A stretch of DNA of 64,000 nucleotides, taken from positions 1 through 64,000 of the forward strand of contig QZDW01000006.1 of NCBI GenBank assembly GCA_009917545.1, written 5' to 3'. How positions within the stretch are numbered: position 1 is the stretch's first letter; every line of letters starts with the position of its first letter. This document shows positions 16,932 to 23,967 of the stretch, piece by piece. The stretch comes from a bacterium 1XD42-76 (GTDB taxonomy: Bacteria > Bacillota > Clostridia > Lachnospirales > Lachnospiraceae). The notes beneath the pieces were generated by a model, which saw only the letters and a list, made by a program, of their open reading frames with translations, searched no databases and was not told the origin of the DNA. Made by a program: the position numbers and the translations under genes.

Positions 16932-17405
16932 TTAAAAGTTAAACACCTGTCCCCAATCAAAACAGCCGGACGCTTCTGTGCTTTTCGGCCATTCGCTGCA
17001 CCATGCGGGAACACCGGGCGTTTCAACCCTGTCAAAACTCGGTGTATAGGGCTTGATGTCCAGTACAGGCGTATTGTCATCCGCATCAATGAACGCAACA
17101 CGAATCATTCCGTTGGTGAAATCAATGTTGATTATTTCGGACGCTGTTAATGCAACAGGGTTCGGACGTGCAGGAGACCGTGTCGCAAATACACCCATGA
17201 CTTTGGGTGCGCCTTTATAGGGCTGTTTCGTTTGTAGTTCATTCCGGTCCGCATGGTTGTCGCAATCGCTGAACCACCAGAGGACTTGGATGTGGCTGAA
17301 GCCTTCCAGGGCCTGCAGTCCGGGAATGTACTCTGGAGCCAGCTGAATCAATGTGCCGCTTTCATCATTTTTCACTTTGCCAATGGCTTTTAACTGACAG
17401 GTCAT
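16932..17405 (-). CDS. TrmO-like tRNA (N6-threonylcarbamoyl-A37) methyltransferase family
   Basis: A 157-residue protein of the TsaA/YaeB/TrmO fold: LKAIGKVKNDESGTLIQL at the N-terminus, then EGFSHIQVLWWFSDCDNHAD, and FATRSPARPNPVALTASEII, where the ATRSPxRPNPI-type motif is the SAM-binding signature. It lacks the extra C-terminal domain of the proteobacterial enzyme. In accessory clusters this fold also occurs with other, untested roles. The ATG at 17405 follows AGGAGG, directly downstream of the 19-bp-spacer promoter. Confidence 0.82.
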   Translation of the reverse strand: MTCQLKAIGKVKNDESGTLIQLAPEYIPGLQALEGFSHIQVLWWFSDCDNHADRNELQTKQPYKGAPKVMGVFATRSPARPNPVALTASEIINIDFTNGMIRVAFIDADDNTPVLDIKPYTPSFDRVETPGVPAWCSEWPKSTEASGCFDWGQVFNF

Positions 17406-17437
17406 ATTTTTTTCCTCCTTGCTTTGTTGGTAAAACC

Positions 17438-17468
17438 AGTATAAGACCTCACATCATGTGAGATGCAA
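17438..17468 (-). promoter_or_regulatory. MerR-type promoter with 19-bp spacer and dyad
   Basis: On the minus strand: -35 TTGCAT (17468-17463), a 19-base spacer, and -10 TATACT (17443-17438). The spacer contains a perfect CTCACAT-G-ATGTGAG dyad. MerR-family activators bind such a dyad in an over-long spacer and twist the promoter into register. The merR gene ends only 24 bases upstream and the TrmO-like gene starts 33 bases downstream, so the target is very probably the TrmO-like/GNAT transcript. Confidence 0.85.
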
Positions 17469-17491
17469 GAGGGAAAAAATGCCCTGCATTT

Positions 17492-18331
17492 TTAGCGGGG
17501 CATTTCAATTTCTATATGGCTATGGTGTTCCAGTGGTATTTGAAGCTCAATCAAATACTTTTCAGGGTTCTTCTCATTCCACGGGCCTCTATGCACGATT
17601 TGACGCATGGGGGCAGACATTTTGTATTCGCTGTTTTTCTGCAGCCATTCGGCAAAGGCAAGATAAGCTCCTTTTATATTTGCAAAATCGCCATAGACCA
17701 TTGTGCAAGCCATATGCGGGACTGGTTCTGTCGTGCCAAAACAAAATGGGTCTTTTGCCTTCCCCATTTCCTTTACCGGAGCGCACAGTTCAATATCAAC
17801 ATCTGTCTCCCGAAATTCTGTATCGTGATAAATAGAAAATGTACTGCCCGTTATTTCTATTTTTTGCTCTCTCGTAAAAGCAGAGAGTTCTTTCCATAAG
17901 TCACCCTCGGAATAGTAGTCTGGTACAACCCTCCTCAGGGACAGCACCTGATACCCAGGGATTGGCTTAATGGAGATGTGATAGTGCAGCTCTCCTTTGC
18001 CACCCTGTATTTCACTTTTTGCAAGTTCGATTTTTTGCAGTTTTTCCTGTTCGGCCTGTATTGCATTTTCTATCTCCATGCGCTTTTTGTCGAGCTGCGT
18101 AAGAAGTGATTGCTCATCCTTCGTCAAAGCAAGCGCAATTTCTGAAACATTCAGTCCGCTGTCCCGCAAATACAGGATTTTATTCAGGCGCGGTATTTGC
18201 TCCACCGAATACAGCCGGTGTCCCGTCCACTTGTCAACCTCTGCCGGTGTCAGGATACCTGTCTCATCATAATAGCGGAGCATACGAACAGATACCTGCG
18301 TCAGCTTTGAAAATTCTCCTATCCTGAACAT
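17492..18331 (-). CDS. MerR-family regulator with GyrI-like effector domain
   Basis: A 279-residue protein. The MerR DNA-binding domain spans residues 1-70 (MFRIGEFSKLTQVSVRMLRY, then WTGHRLYSVEQIPRLNKI). A dimerization coiled coil follows at about 75-115 and a GyrI-like ligand domain at about 120-275 (YHISIKPIPGYQVLSLRRVV; CTMVYGDFANIKGAYLAFAE). This is the BmrR/BltR-like architecture that answers to multidrug-type ligands. It should act on the 19-bp-spacer promoter immediately downstream of its own gene. Confidence 0.9.
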   Translation of the reverse strand: MFRIGEFSKLTQVSVRMLRYYDETGILTPAEVDKWTGHRLYSVEQIPRLNKILYLRDSGLNVSEIALALTKDEQSLLTQLDKKRMEIENAIQAEQEKLQKIELAKSEIQGGKGELHYHISIKPIPGYQVLSLRRVVPDYYSEGDLWKELSAFTREQKIEITGSTFSIYHDTEFRETDVDIELCAPVKEMGKAKDPFCFGTTEPVPHMACTMVYGDFANIKGAYLAFAEWLQKNSEYKMSAPMRQIVHRGPWNEKNPEKYLIELQIPLEHHSHIEIEMPR

Positions 18332-18391
18332 TGTTTCACCTCCTGCTCCAGCTTAATGAGATCACTGTAAGTTGTCAAACGAATCGGTAGT

Positions 18392-18724
18392 CTATCCCCT
18401 CAGATTTTTTAGAGCATCGGGGTTATTTGAGATAATCTCTCCAACAGTCTGACAGCTTTCCATGTTTGGGCAGTCTCCACATGTCGCCACACCCTTTTTC
18501 AATGCACACTGACGAATTCCGCAAAGACTATCGCAGAATACAGTTTTCATTCCATCAACACGACATCCTTCACAATTGATATGTTCAGGCAGAATGGGGG
18601 CATTATTTAACTCGGCCCATAGTTTTGCAGTTTTCTCACGCAGCGCCTGGTCATCATTGATTGTTGCGAGATATGCATCACATTTCTCACAATCCAGCCC
18701 GCAGTATGCAATCATATTTCTCAT
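18392..18724 (-). CDS. DUF3795 Cys-rich protein
   Basis: A 110-residue protein rich in Cys: AYCGLDCEKCDAYLATINDD, then NCEGCRVDG, CDSLCGIRQCALKKG and CGDCPNMESC. These CxxC clusters define DUF3795, thought to bind zinc or an iron-sulfur cluster, with no proven activity. The ATG at 18724 follows AGGAGGTAC. It is one of three full-length members in this cluster. Confidence 0.85.
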   Translation of the reverse strand: MRNMIAYCGLDCEKCDAYLATINDDQALREKTAKLWAELNNAPILPEHINCEGCRVDGMKTVFCDSLCGIRQCALKKGVATCGDCPNMESCQTVGEIISNNPDALKNLRG

Positions 18725-18783
18725 GGTTATGTACCTCCTAAAGTCCTGATTTATTGTGTTACTCCCATTCGGATTTCCTTATT

Positions 18784-18876
18784 TCATTTTTTCTGGCACT
18801 CACTACATTCTCTGTTGTGAATAGAAATAATACCGCCACATTGGGAGCAGGTATATATTTCTTTCTGCATATCCAT
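18784..18876 (-). pseudogene. Zinc-ribbon remnant of a DUF3795-type protein
   Basis: A 30-residue frame starting with an ATG at 18876 reads a complete zinc ribbon, EIYTCSQCGGIISI then HNRECSECQKK, with two CxxC pairs. Such ribbons form the C-terminal end of longer DUF3795 proteins. No strong ribosome site is present, so this is probably the tail of a deleted gene rather than an independent one. Confidence 0.4.
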
Positions 18877-18908
18877 GAATTTTTCCAAACCCTTCTAAAA
18901 ACTGGAAT

Positions 18909-19283
18909 TTAGCGTTTCCCTGTCTTAATAAATTCAATCAGCTTTTCCACATCGTCAAAATCATCATAATCGCCAATAATTCCTTTACGATGATACAGGA
19001 TTCCTCTCTTTTCATTTTCTTCAAGACAGTCAAGAAGACTTTCTATCCCATATCTTTTTATAAATAATGTAAATCCATATGGCTTGATTTTATTCAGCAA
19101 CCCTCTTTTACAATCCATTTCACAGGCATAACAGCCTGGAAGTTCCTTCTCCATGGCGCATTTTCTGTTTTCACATTGGATGTAGTCAGGACAGGTATCC
19201 GAATAGCAGCCATTGCATTTTCTATTTTCTGAACACAGGCAACAGGCAAGCCCACACCTTGCGATTCCTAATTCTCGTTTCAT
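18909..19283 (-). CDS. DUF3795-like Cys-rich protein
   Basis: A 124-residue protein: ARCGLACCLCSENRKCNGCY, then CPDYIQCENRKC and LPGCYACEMDCKRGLLNKIK, giving about 14 Cys in the first 60 residues. The C-terminal half is helical and ends in a basic tail. The Cys spacing fits the DUF3795 group with a metal-binding N-terminus. The start follows GGAAGGGAAAG. It is probably transcribed with the PNPOx-like gene upstream. Confidence 0.8.
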   Translation of the reverse strand: MKRELGIARCGLACCLCSENRKCNGCYSDTCPDYIQCENRKCAMEKELPGCYACEMDCKRGLLNKIKPYGFTLFIKRYGIESLLDCLEENEKRGILYHRKGIIGDYDDFDDVEKLIEFIKTGKR

Positions 19284-19338
19284 TCTTTCCCTTCCTCAAC
19301 TCTCGATTTGCTTGTTAGTCCACCATTCTACAATTCTA

Positions 19339-19815
19339 CTATTCAACCTCCACCTTATTTACAAGATCCAACTTATAACGCACAGCACCATGGTCTCTAA
19401 ATATCGTTGCACTTGTAATATGGATTGCCAAAATAACGCAGTTTTCATCCTGCTCATTATTTGCATCATCGTACCAGTCTGCAAATGCTTCACGGAGTTT
19501 CGTTCTTAGGGCAGCGTTTTTGGGTTCCAAAACCCATCCGAGGTTTTCTCCAATTCCATGACCGTATATTCCCTCAAAGCAAACGGAAAACGCAACCTCT
19601 TTGTTTTGAGCGATCTGCTGCATTTTATTTGATTTTGCCGATGTTGTGACATAAAACACGCCATCTTCATAATAAGCACTCACATCACGGACACTAGGGC
19701 GAGGAAATCCATCAGCGCCCGGTTCCGTAGTAATCGTTGAGAGCGCAATGGTGTTATCTTTCTTGTTGCCACAACTTTCTTCAATTAATTTCATTCCTTC
19801 TTCATATCTGTTCAT
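19339..19815 (-). CDS. Pyridoxamine 5'-phosphate oxidase-fold protein
   Basis: The ATG at 19815 follows GGAGGAATTAACA and gives a 158-residue protein. The segments NTIALSTITTE, PSVRDVSAYYEDGVFYVTTS and AKSNKMQQIAQNKEVAFSVC are typical of the flavin-binding split-barrel family. FMN or F420-like cofactor binding is likely, but the substrate is not known and pyridoxamine oxidation should not be assumed. A 48-base upstream in-frame extension lacks a ribosome site. A paralogue lies at 21045-21461. Confidence 0.85.
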   Translation of the reverse strand: MNRYEEGMKLIEESCGNKKDNTIALSTITTEPGADGFPRPSVRDVSAYYEDGVFYVTTSAKSNKMQQIAQNKEVAFSVCFEGIYGHGIGENLGWVLEPKNAALRTKLREAFADWYDDANNEQDENCVILAIHITSATIFRDHGAVRYKLDLVNKVEVE

Positions 19816-19844
19816 TGTTAATTCCTCCATCCATTTCAATTTGC

Positions 19845-20327
19845 TTATTCGTCCACCATGCATTCACTATCCAGAAGTTTCGTCAAGTCCTCCACGGAAG
19901 CGTCCATTTTTACAGAAATCTCCTCCATCGTCATACCCGAAGCAAGAAAACGCTTTATCACCATTTTCATATCCTCACCAACTTCAATGATATGTCCGTC
20001 CAGATCATAAAAACGGATCACCCGCTGGCCCCAGCTATGTTCGATCACTTCTCCCAGGTATTCCATGTCCGGGTATTCTTCCAGCCTGTGCAGAAATCCG
20101 TCAAAGTCCCTTTCTTCAAAGACGATTTCCGCATTGTTGGTTTTTTTTAATACCTTTTCTTTTGGCAGGTTCACAAGCCAGCCAAAATCCTGCTGTAATG
20201 CCAGGCCGCAGGTAAAAGCGATATTCCTTCCGTAGTCCTGAAATACTTCCAGTCCAAACAGATCCTCATAAAATTTCCTCGCAGCCTTAATGTCGGCCAC
20301 TGCTATCACCGTACATGTGTACCTCAT
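19845..20327 (-). CDS. VOC/glyoxalase-fold protein with C-terminal helix domain
   Basis: A 160-residue protein whose first 110 residues form a vicinal-oxygen-chelate fold (CTVIAVADIKAARKFYEDLF; VIRFYDLDGHIIEVGEDMKM). The Glu in HIIEVG is a usual metal ligand. The last 45 residues (FLASGMTMEEISVKMDASVE) look like a small helix-turn-helix or dimerization add-on. Members bind or modify small molecules, including antibiotics. The start of the next gene lies 30 bases downstream. Confidence 0.85.
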   Translation of the reverse strand: MRYTCTVIAVADIKAARKFYEDLFGLEVFQDYGRNIAFTCGLALQQDFGWLVNLPKEKVLKKTNNAEIVFEERDFDGFLHRLEEYPDMEYLGEVIEHSWGQRVIRFYDLDGHIIEVGEDMKMVIKRFLASGMTMEEISVKMDASVEDLTKLLDSECMVDE

Positions 20328-20411
20328 AGAATGATTCCTTTCCGCTTTACTTTTTCTAATTCTCTTTTACTGTTAGCTGTTTCTGATACAAATAGCGCTG
20401 TATCCAGATTG

Positions 20412-20960
20412 TCACTTTTTCCTGTGCAGCTTCAGTTCAACCTTTCTACGGGATGCAATCTCCGAAAGCACCCCTGCTGCAAAAGCACTTTTCTCTTTGA
20501 GCGTAAGGGTTTCCATATCTAGTCTACTCTCGATCTCCCTGAGCGCCTCCCTAAGTTCCTGCAGATTCAAAAGGTTTACCGCAACGCAAAAAAAGGTCTT
20601 TTTACGGCCGTCATTATAGCCGGACAATAAAATATCCAGTATTTTCATCTTTTCCATCTGCTCTGTATTGTAGGCTTCGGCCCCAAACTGCCGGACCTTT
20701 TCCAGATCAGCCCTTCGATTGCGATGTGTAATAAAGGAATCGAAATCGTCAATATGTTCATATTTTTCACATGGGTACTCCCTGCATTGACAGCAGTATT
20801 CTACTCCTCCATGTTCCATGCTGCACCTTGCGATTCTGCACGACTGATTTCCTTCCCCTCCACCGCAGCCGGGGCAGTTTTTGTTCAAAAACATAGGGCA
20901 AAGCCCACAATTCAGACCACAAAGGGACAAGAACTGATTTTTCCGGTTAAATCCTTTCAT
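20412..20960 (-). CDS. DUF3795 Cys-rich protein
   Basis: A 182-residue protein. FLSLCGLNCGLCPMFLNKNC, CPGCGGGEGNQSCRIARC and GGVEYCCQCREYPCEKYEHI give the multi-CxxC N-terminus of DUF3795. A helical C-terminal half follows (ILDILLSGYNDGRKKTFFCV). The ATG at 20960 follows AAGGAGGTTCC. It probably forms a transcription unit with the VOC protein downstream. Confidence 0.85.
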   Translation of the reverse strand: MKGFNRKNQFLSLCGLNCGLCPMFLNKNCPGCGGGEGNQSCRIARCSMEHGGVEYCCQCREYPCEKYEHIDDFDSFITHRNRRADLEKVRQFGAEAYNTEQMEKMKILDILLSGYNDGRKKTFFCVAVNLLNLQELREALREIESRLDMETLTLKEKSAFAAGVLSEIASRRKVELKLHRKK

Positions 20961-21044
20961 GGAACCTCCTTAAACAGCCTACCTGCAAACGGTTAGGATA
21001 AGCTATAATAATACTTGACCTAACACAGTAGGAAATTTGAAAAT

Positions 21045-21461
21045 TTAAAACTCATATCTTGTACCATGCGAGAGCAACAGGCCATCTGTTAATTCCACAC
21101 GCAGAATGATGGTGTTTTCATCGTTAAAATCAGTATGACCGTTATCAATCCATTCAGCAAAGACTTTTTTCAGCTTTTCAGCAATCACACAGTTTTCTTT
21201 TTTTCCAAAATAACCCAGACTGACGCCATTCCCGTGTGCTGTAAACCACTCGCCGGCGATTGCAACAACAGGGTTATCTTTCATATGTTTCATTTTATTT
21301 GAGAGTGCATGGGTAATAACATAAAATGCTCCATTTTCGTAATAGGCATTGACGTATCGCACATAAGGCGTTGTATTTTCCGTTGTTGCTAATGATATAA
21401 TTGTATCTTTCCCGAAACGCTCAATCATGACCTGTTCTGCTTCTTGGCTAAATTCTTTCAT
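21045..21461 (-). CDS. Pyridoxamine 5'-phosphate oxidase-fold protein
   Basis: A 138-residue split-barrel protein: DTIISLATTENTTPYVRYVN, then YYENGAFYVITHALSNKMKH and a VAIAGEWFTAHGNGVSLGYF segment. It is clearly paralogous to the protein at 19339-19815, with the same SNKM and HG motifs, so the pair probably share a cofactor. The substrate is unknown. The start follows GGGAGAAAGATTTA. Confidence 0.85.
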   Translation of the reverse strand: MKEFSQEAEQVMIERFGKDTIISLATTENTTPYVRYVNAYYENGAFYVITHALSNKMKHMKDNPVVAIAGEWFTAHGNGVSLGYFGKKENCVIAEKLKKVFAEWIDNGHTDFNDENTIILRVELTDGLLLSHGTRYEF

Positions 21462-21546
21462 TAAATCTTTCTCCCTTCAGATTACATTTTCCGAATCTGT
21501 TCAAAGTCTCGATAAGCTGAAATTGTTACATTGTAGGGTATGTTCA

Positions 21547-22053
21547 TTATACATGCTTTGTTGTTTTTACTCTTGATTGTGTAATTTCTTCAAATAGCTG
21601 TTTTTCGTTTAGGTCTTTAAAAACTCTTTTGGGAATTAACGTATATACTCGCAGTGCTTGAATTAAGTAGTAAAAACCACGGCTCTCCCATAGTGCAGAG
21701 TAAATGTTCCACTTTATTTCTGATTCCATGCTTTGCGTTTTAAATTTAATGGTTTCCTTAGAAAATACCAGCGTATATTCCTCATGATATTTTGCAATTT
21801 GTTTGAATTTCAGTATAAGCATTAGAATATATAAATAGCTTCCCAATGCAGTTACAACAATTATCAATCCAAATATTAAAATACTAAATATGCTAAAAGA
21901 GGAGAACAGCATATAAACTACTGGCAGCAACCAAAATAAAGTGGCTAAAGCAATCTCATATTTATGTATAGTTTTACTGGAAATTAAATATTGTCTTTCT
22001 GCTTTTATATATTCACTTTGAATATATTGAAATCTTAATTTTACTGTTTCCAA
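21547..22053 (-). CDS. YcxB-like membrane protein
   Basis: A 168-residue protein with two adjacent hydrophobic helices at about residues 33-82 (LATLFWLLPVVYMLFSSFSI; IFGLIIVVTALGSYLYILML). A C-terminal domain follows, LVFSKETIKFKTQSMESEIK then WNIYSALWESRGFYYLI, which matches the YcxB-like pattern of a cytoplasmic domain following two transmembrane segments. Function unknown. Confidence 0.78.
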   Translation of the reverse strand: METVKLRFQYIQSEYIKAERQYLISSKTIHKYEIALATLFWLLPVVYMLFSSFSIFSILIFGLIIVVTALGSYLYILMLILKFKQIAKYHEEYTLVFSKETIKFKTQSMESEIKWNIYSALWESRGFYYLIQALRVYTLIPKRVFKDLNEKQLFEEITQSRVKTTKHV

Positions 22054-22088
22054 AGGTATACCCTATTCGTTATATAATCTTTGTTGCA

Positions 22089-22121
22089 AATTCCAGTTTT
22101 CCAGTCTGACAAACTGGAATT
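22089..22121. terminator. 11-bp hairpin between convergent or adjacent units
   Basis: Perfect arms AATTCCAGTTT (22089-22099) and AAACTGGAATT (22111-22121), with an 11-base loop. It lies between the YcxB-like gene and the downstream end of the efflux operon. The T-run is weak, so termination is plausible but not certain. Confidence 0.5.
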
Positions 22122-22160
22122 TATCTCTTCGTAATAATTCATAATAGTGCTATATATTGA

Positions 22161-22766
22161 TTATTTCTCTATTGAAACAAATGGTGGAAAACTATCAGAA
22201 CTATTCACACGTTGCATTGTATTTATGTCATAGTCAAAGCATTTTCCATTATATTCATAATGTAATTTTCCATCTTCACAATAAAAACGATGTTCTGATT
22301 GAAATGCCACAGGCTTAGATTGTCCGTCTTGTATTGGCTGATCACGATACAAAACCTGATCTTCTGAAAATTTTAAAACATTGTTTTCGAGACATATGTC
22401 ATATATGCCACTAACCACTGCCTCTGCTGCTACATTTCTTCCAGTAGCTGAAATCATTCTAAAACAACCGGTCATTGTATCTGTACTTTTACGCTTAGCT
22501 AATTCAAAACGAAATAATGATACAGCACTAAAATCTTTTCGCAGTTCTTCTCGTTGTCCATCAGCTCCCATAAGCCATATCTTTTTATTTGCAACTATAA
22601 ACATATCTAATTGAAATCCGCTTTGTGAGTATTTTAGATTTGAAAAAGAAATCTGATCAGAGTATACACCCTCTAACGCACCATCCTCTAGTTTGTAAAC
22701 CAATTCCTTTGTAAACAGTGTTCTTCCATTTACATTTTCTTCGATAAAATCTATGATCTTTTTCAT
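22161..22766 (-). CDS. Hypothetical protein, last gene of the efflux operon
   Basis: A 201-residue soluble protein starting at an ATG 8 bases after GAGG. It has alternating strands (ALEGVYSDQISFSNLKYSQS; QLDMFIVANKKIWLMGADGQ; EHRFYCEDGKLHYEYNGKCF) without a recognisable motif. It follows the MFS gene on the same strand after 31 bases, so it is probably part of the TetR-controlled operon. I cannot assign a function. Confidence 0.6.
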   Translation of the reverse strand: MKKIIDFIEENVNGRTLFTKELVYKLEDGALEGVYSDQISFSNLKYSQSGFQLDMFIVANKKIWLMGADGQREELRKDFSAVSLFRFELAKRKSTDTMTGCFRMISATGRNVAAEAVVSGIYDICLENNVLKFSEDQVLYRDQPIQDGQSKPVAFQSEHRFYCEDGKLHYEYNGKCFDYDINTMQRVNSSDSFPPFVSIEK

Positions 22767-22797
22767 CTTCAAGTCCCTCTTTCATTAAAATATCAGC

Positions 22798-23967
22798 TCA
22801 CCGCACAGTCTTTTTCCAGATAAAACATATAATTGTTCCAATTAGTGCGATCGCTCCCATGGTGATATAAGGCAATTCAATACTACGCTCATACAGATAC
22901 CCAGCCAGCAGAGGGGCAATGACTTTGCTAAGATTTCCGGCGGTGCTGGCAAAGCCCATGAGTATTCCTTTGCGCTGATTGGCCGCCTTGGATAGGCTTG
23001 CGTTTAGTGTGGGTACTGTTAAAGCGGAAGATACTGCAAATAGACCGAAAACAACAAGTACACTGATAAAGCCAGATGTTAATACCATAGCAAAGGCAAC
23101 CAGTGCTTTACAAAATATGCCTGTCAGTATTAGTAGCTTATCGCCCATCTTATTTTCCAAAGGACCGGTAAAAAAACCCTGTACTACAATTAAAACACCT
23201 GCTACCACCATCCAAACAACACCAACTTGCCCGGTGGTAAATCCAAACTTGTCAACGACATATAGCCCCGTAATACCCTGCAAACCGGTTTGACAGAAGT
23301 TTACGATAAAAATAAGGATCAGAATAACTCCTGCGGGACCAAGCAGCATGCTTTTCAGGGCTAAAAAATCAAAAGAATCTTTTTTGTGCGGATAACCTGA
23401 CCTCTCTATGGACTCTGGCAAAACGGTTACAATGAGTAAAAATGCAATAAATGAAATTCCGGCTCCTGTAAAGAATGGAAGTGCAAGTGAATAGCCAGCC
23501 AGAATACCGCCAAACAGCGGCCCTAACATAACACCTACACTCATTGCGGCTCCAAGCTGGCCCATATTCTTGCTTCTTTCGTCCTCTGTGCTGGAATCAC
23601 CCACATAGGCCAGGGACGCAACTGACGTAGCAGATGACAAAATACCGGATAAAGCACGGGCGATAAACAGTGTCCAAAAGGAGGAGGCCAAGCCAAACAG
23701 CAATAAGCTGATTGTATAGCCCAACATGCCAATGCTGATAATCGGCTTTCTGCCGATTCGGTCGGACAGCACTCCCCAAAACGGGGCGCACAGTGTTTGT
23801 GTCAGCGCATATATGGCCGTGAGCCAGCCAAGTTCTTTGCCACCCGCTCCGAGATTTTTCATGTAAAACGGCATAACCGGAATGATCAGGCTATATCCTA
23901 ACGCAATTACAAAAGTTGCAAGTTTCAAGGCAAAAATAGGCGTTTTATTCATTGAGTTTTTATTCAT
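22798..23967 (-). CDS. MFS drug efflux transporter (DHA1-like)
   Basis: A 389-residue protein with 12 hydrophobic segments. The motif A loop reads GVLSDRIGRKPI between helices 2 and 3. The helix-5 motif C (GAAMSVGVMLGPLFGGILAG) typical of drug/H+ antiporters is present, similar to TetA-type carriers. The start ATG at 23967 follows GGGAGGTGACACTCA and overlaps the stop of the phosphotransferase-like gene by 8 bases. This fits a resistance operon of modification plus export under TetR control. Confidence 0.9.
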   Translation of the reverse strand: MNKNSMNKTPIFALKLATFVIALGYSLIIPVMPFYMKNLGAGGKELGWLTAIYALTQTLCAPFWGVLSDRIGRKPIISIGMLGYTISLLLFGLASSFWTLFIARALSGILSSATSVASLAYVGDSSTEDERSKNMGQLGAAMSVGVMLGPLFGGILAGYSLALPFFTGAGISFIAFLLIVTVLPESIERSGYPHKKDSFDFLALKSMLLGPAGVILILIFIVNFCQTGLQGITGLYVVDKFGFTTGQVGVVWMVVAGVLIVVQGFFTGPLENKMGDKLLILTGIFCKALVAFAMVLTSGFISVLVVFGLFAVSSALTVPTLNASLSKAANQRKGILMGFASTAGNLSKVIAPLLAGYLYERSIELPYITMGAIALIGTIICFIWKKTVR

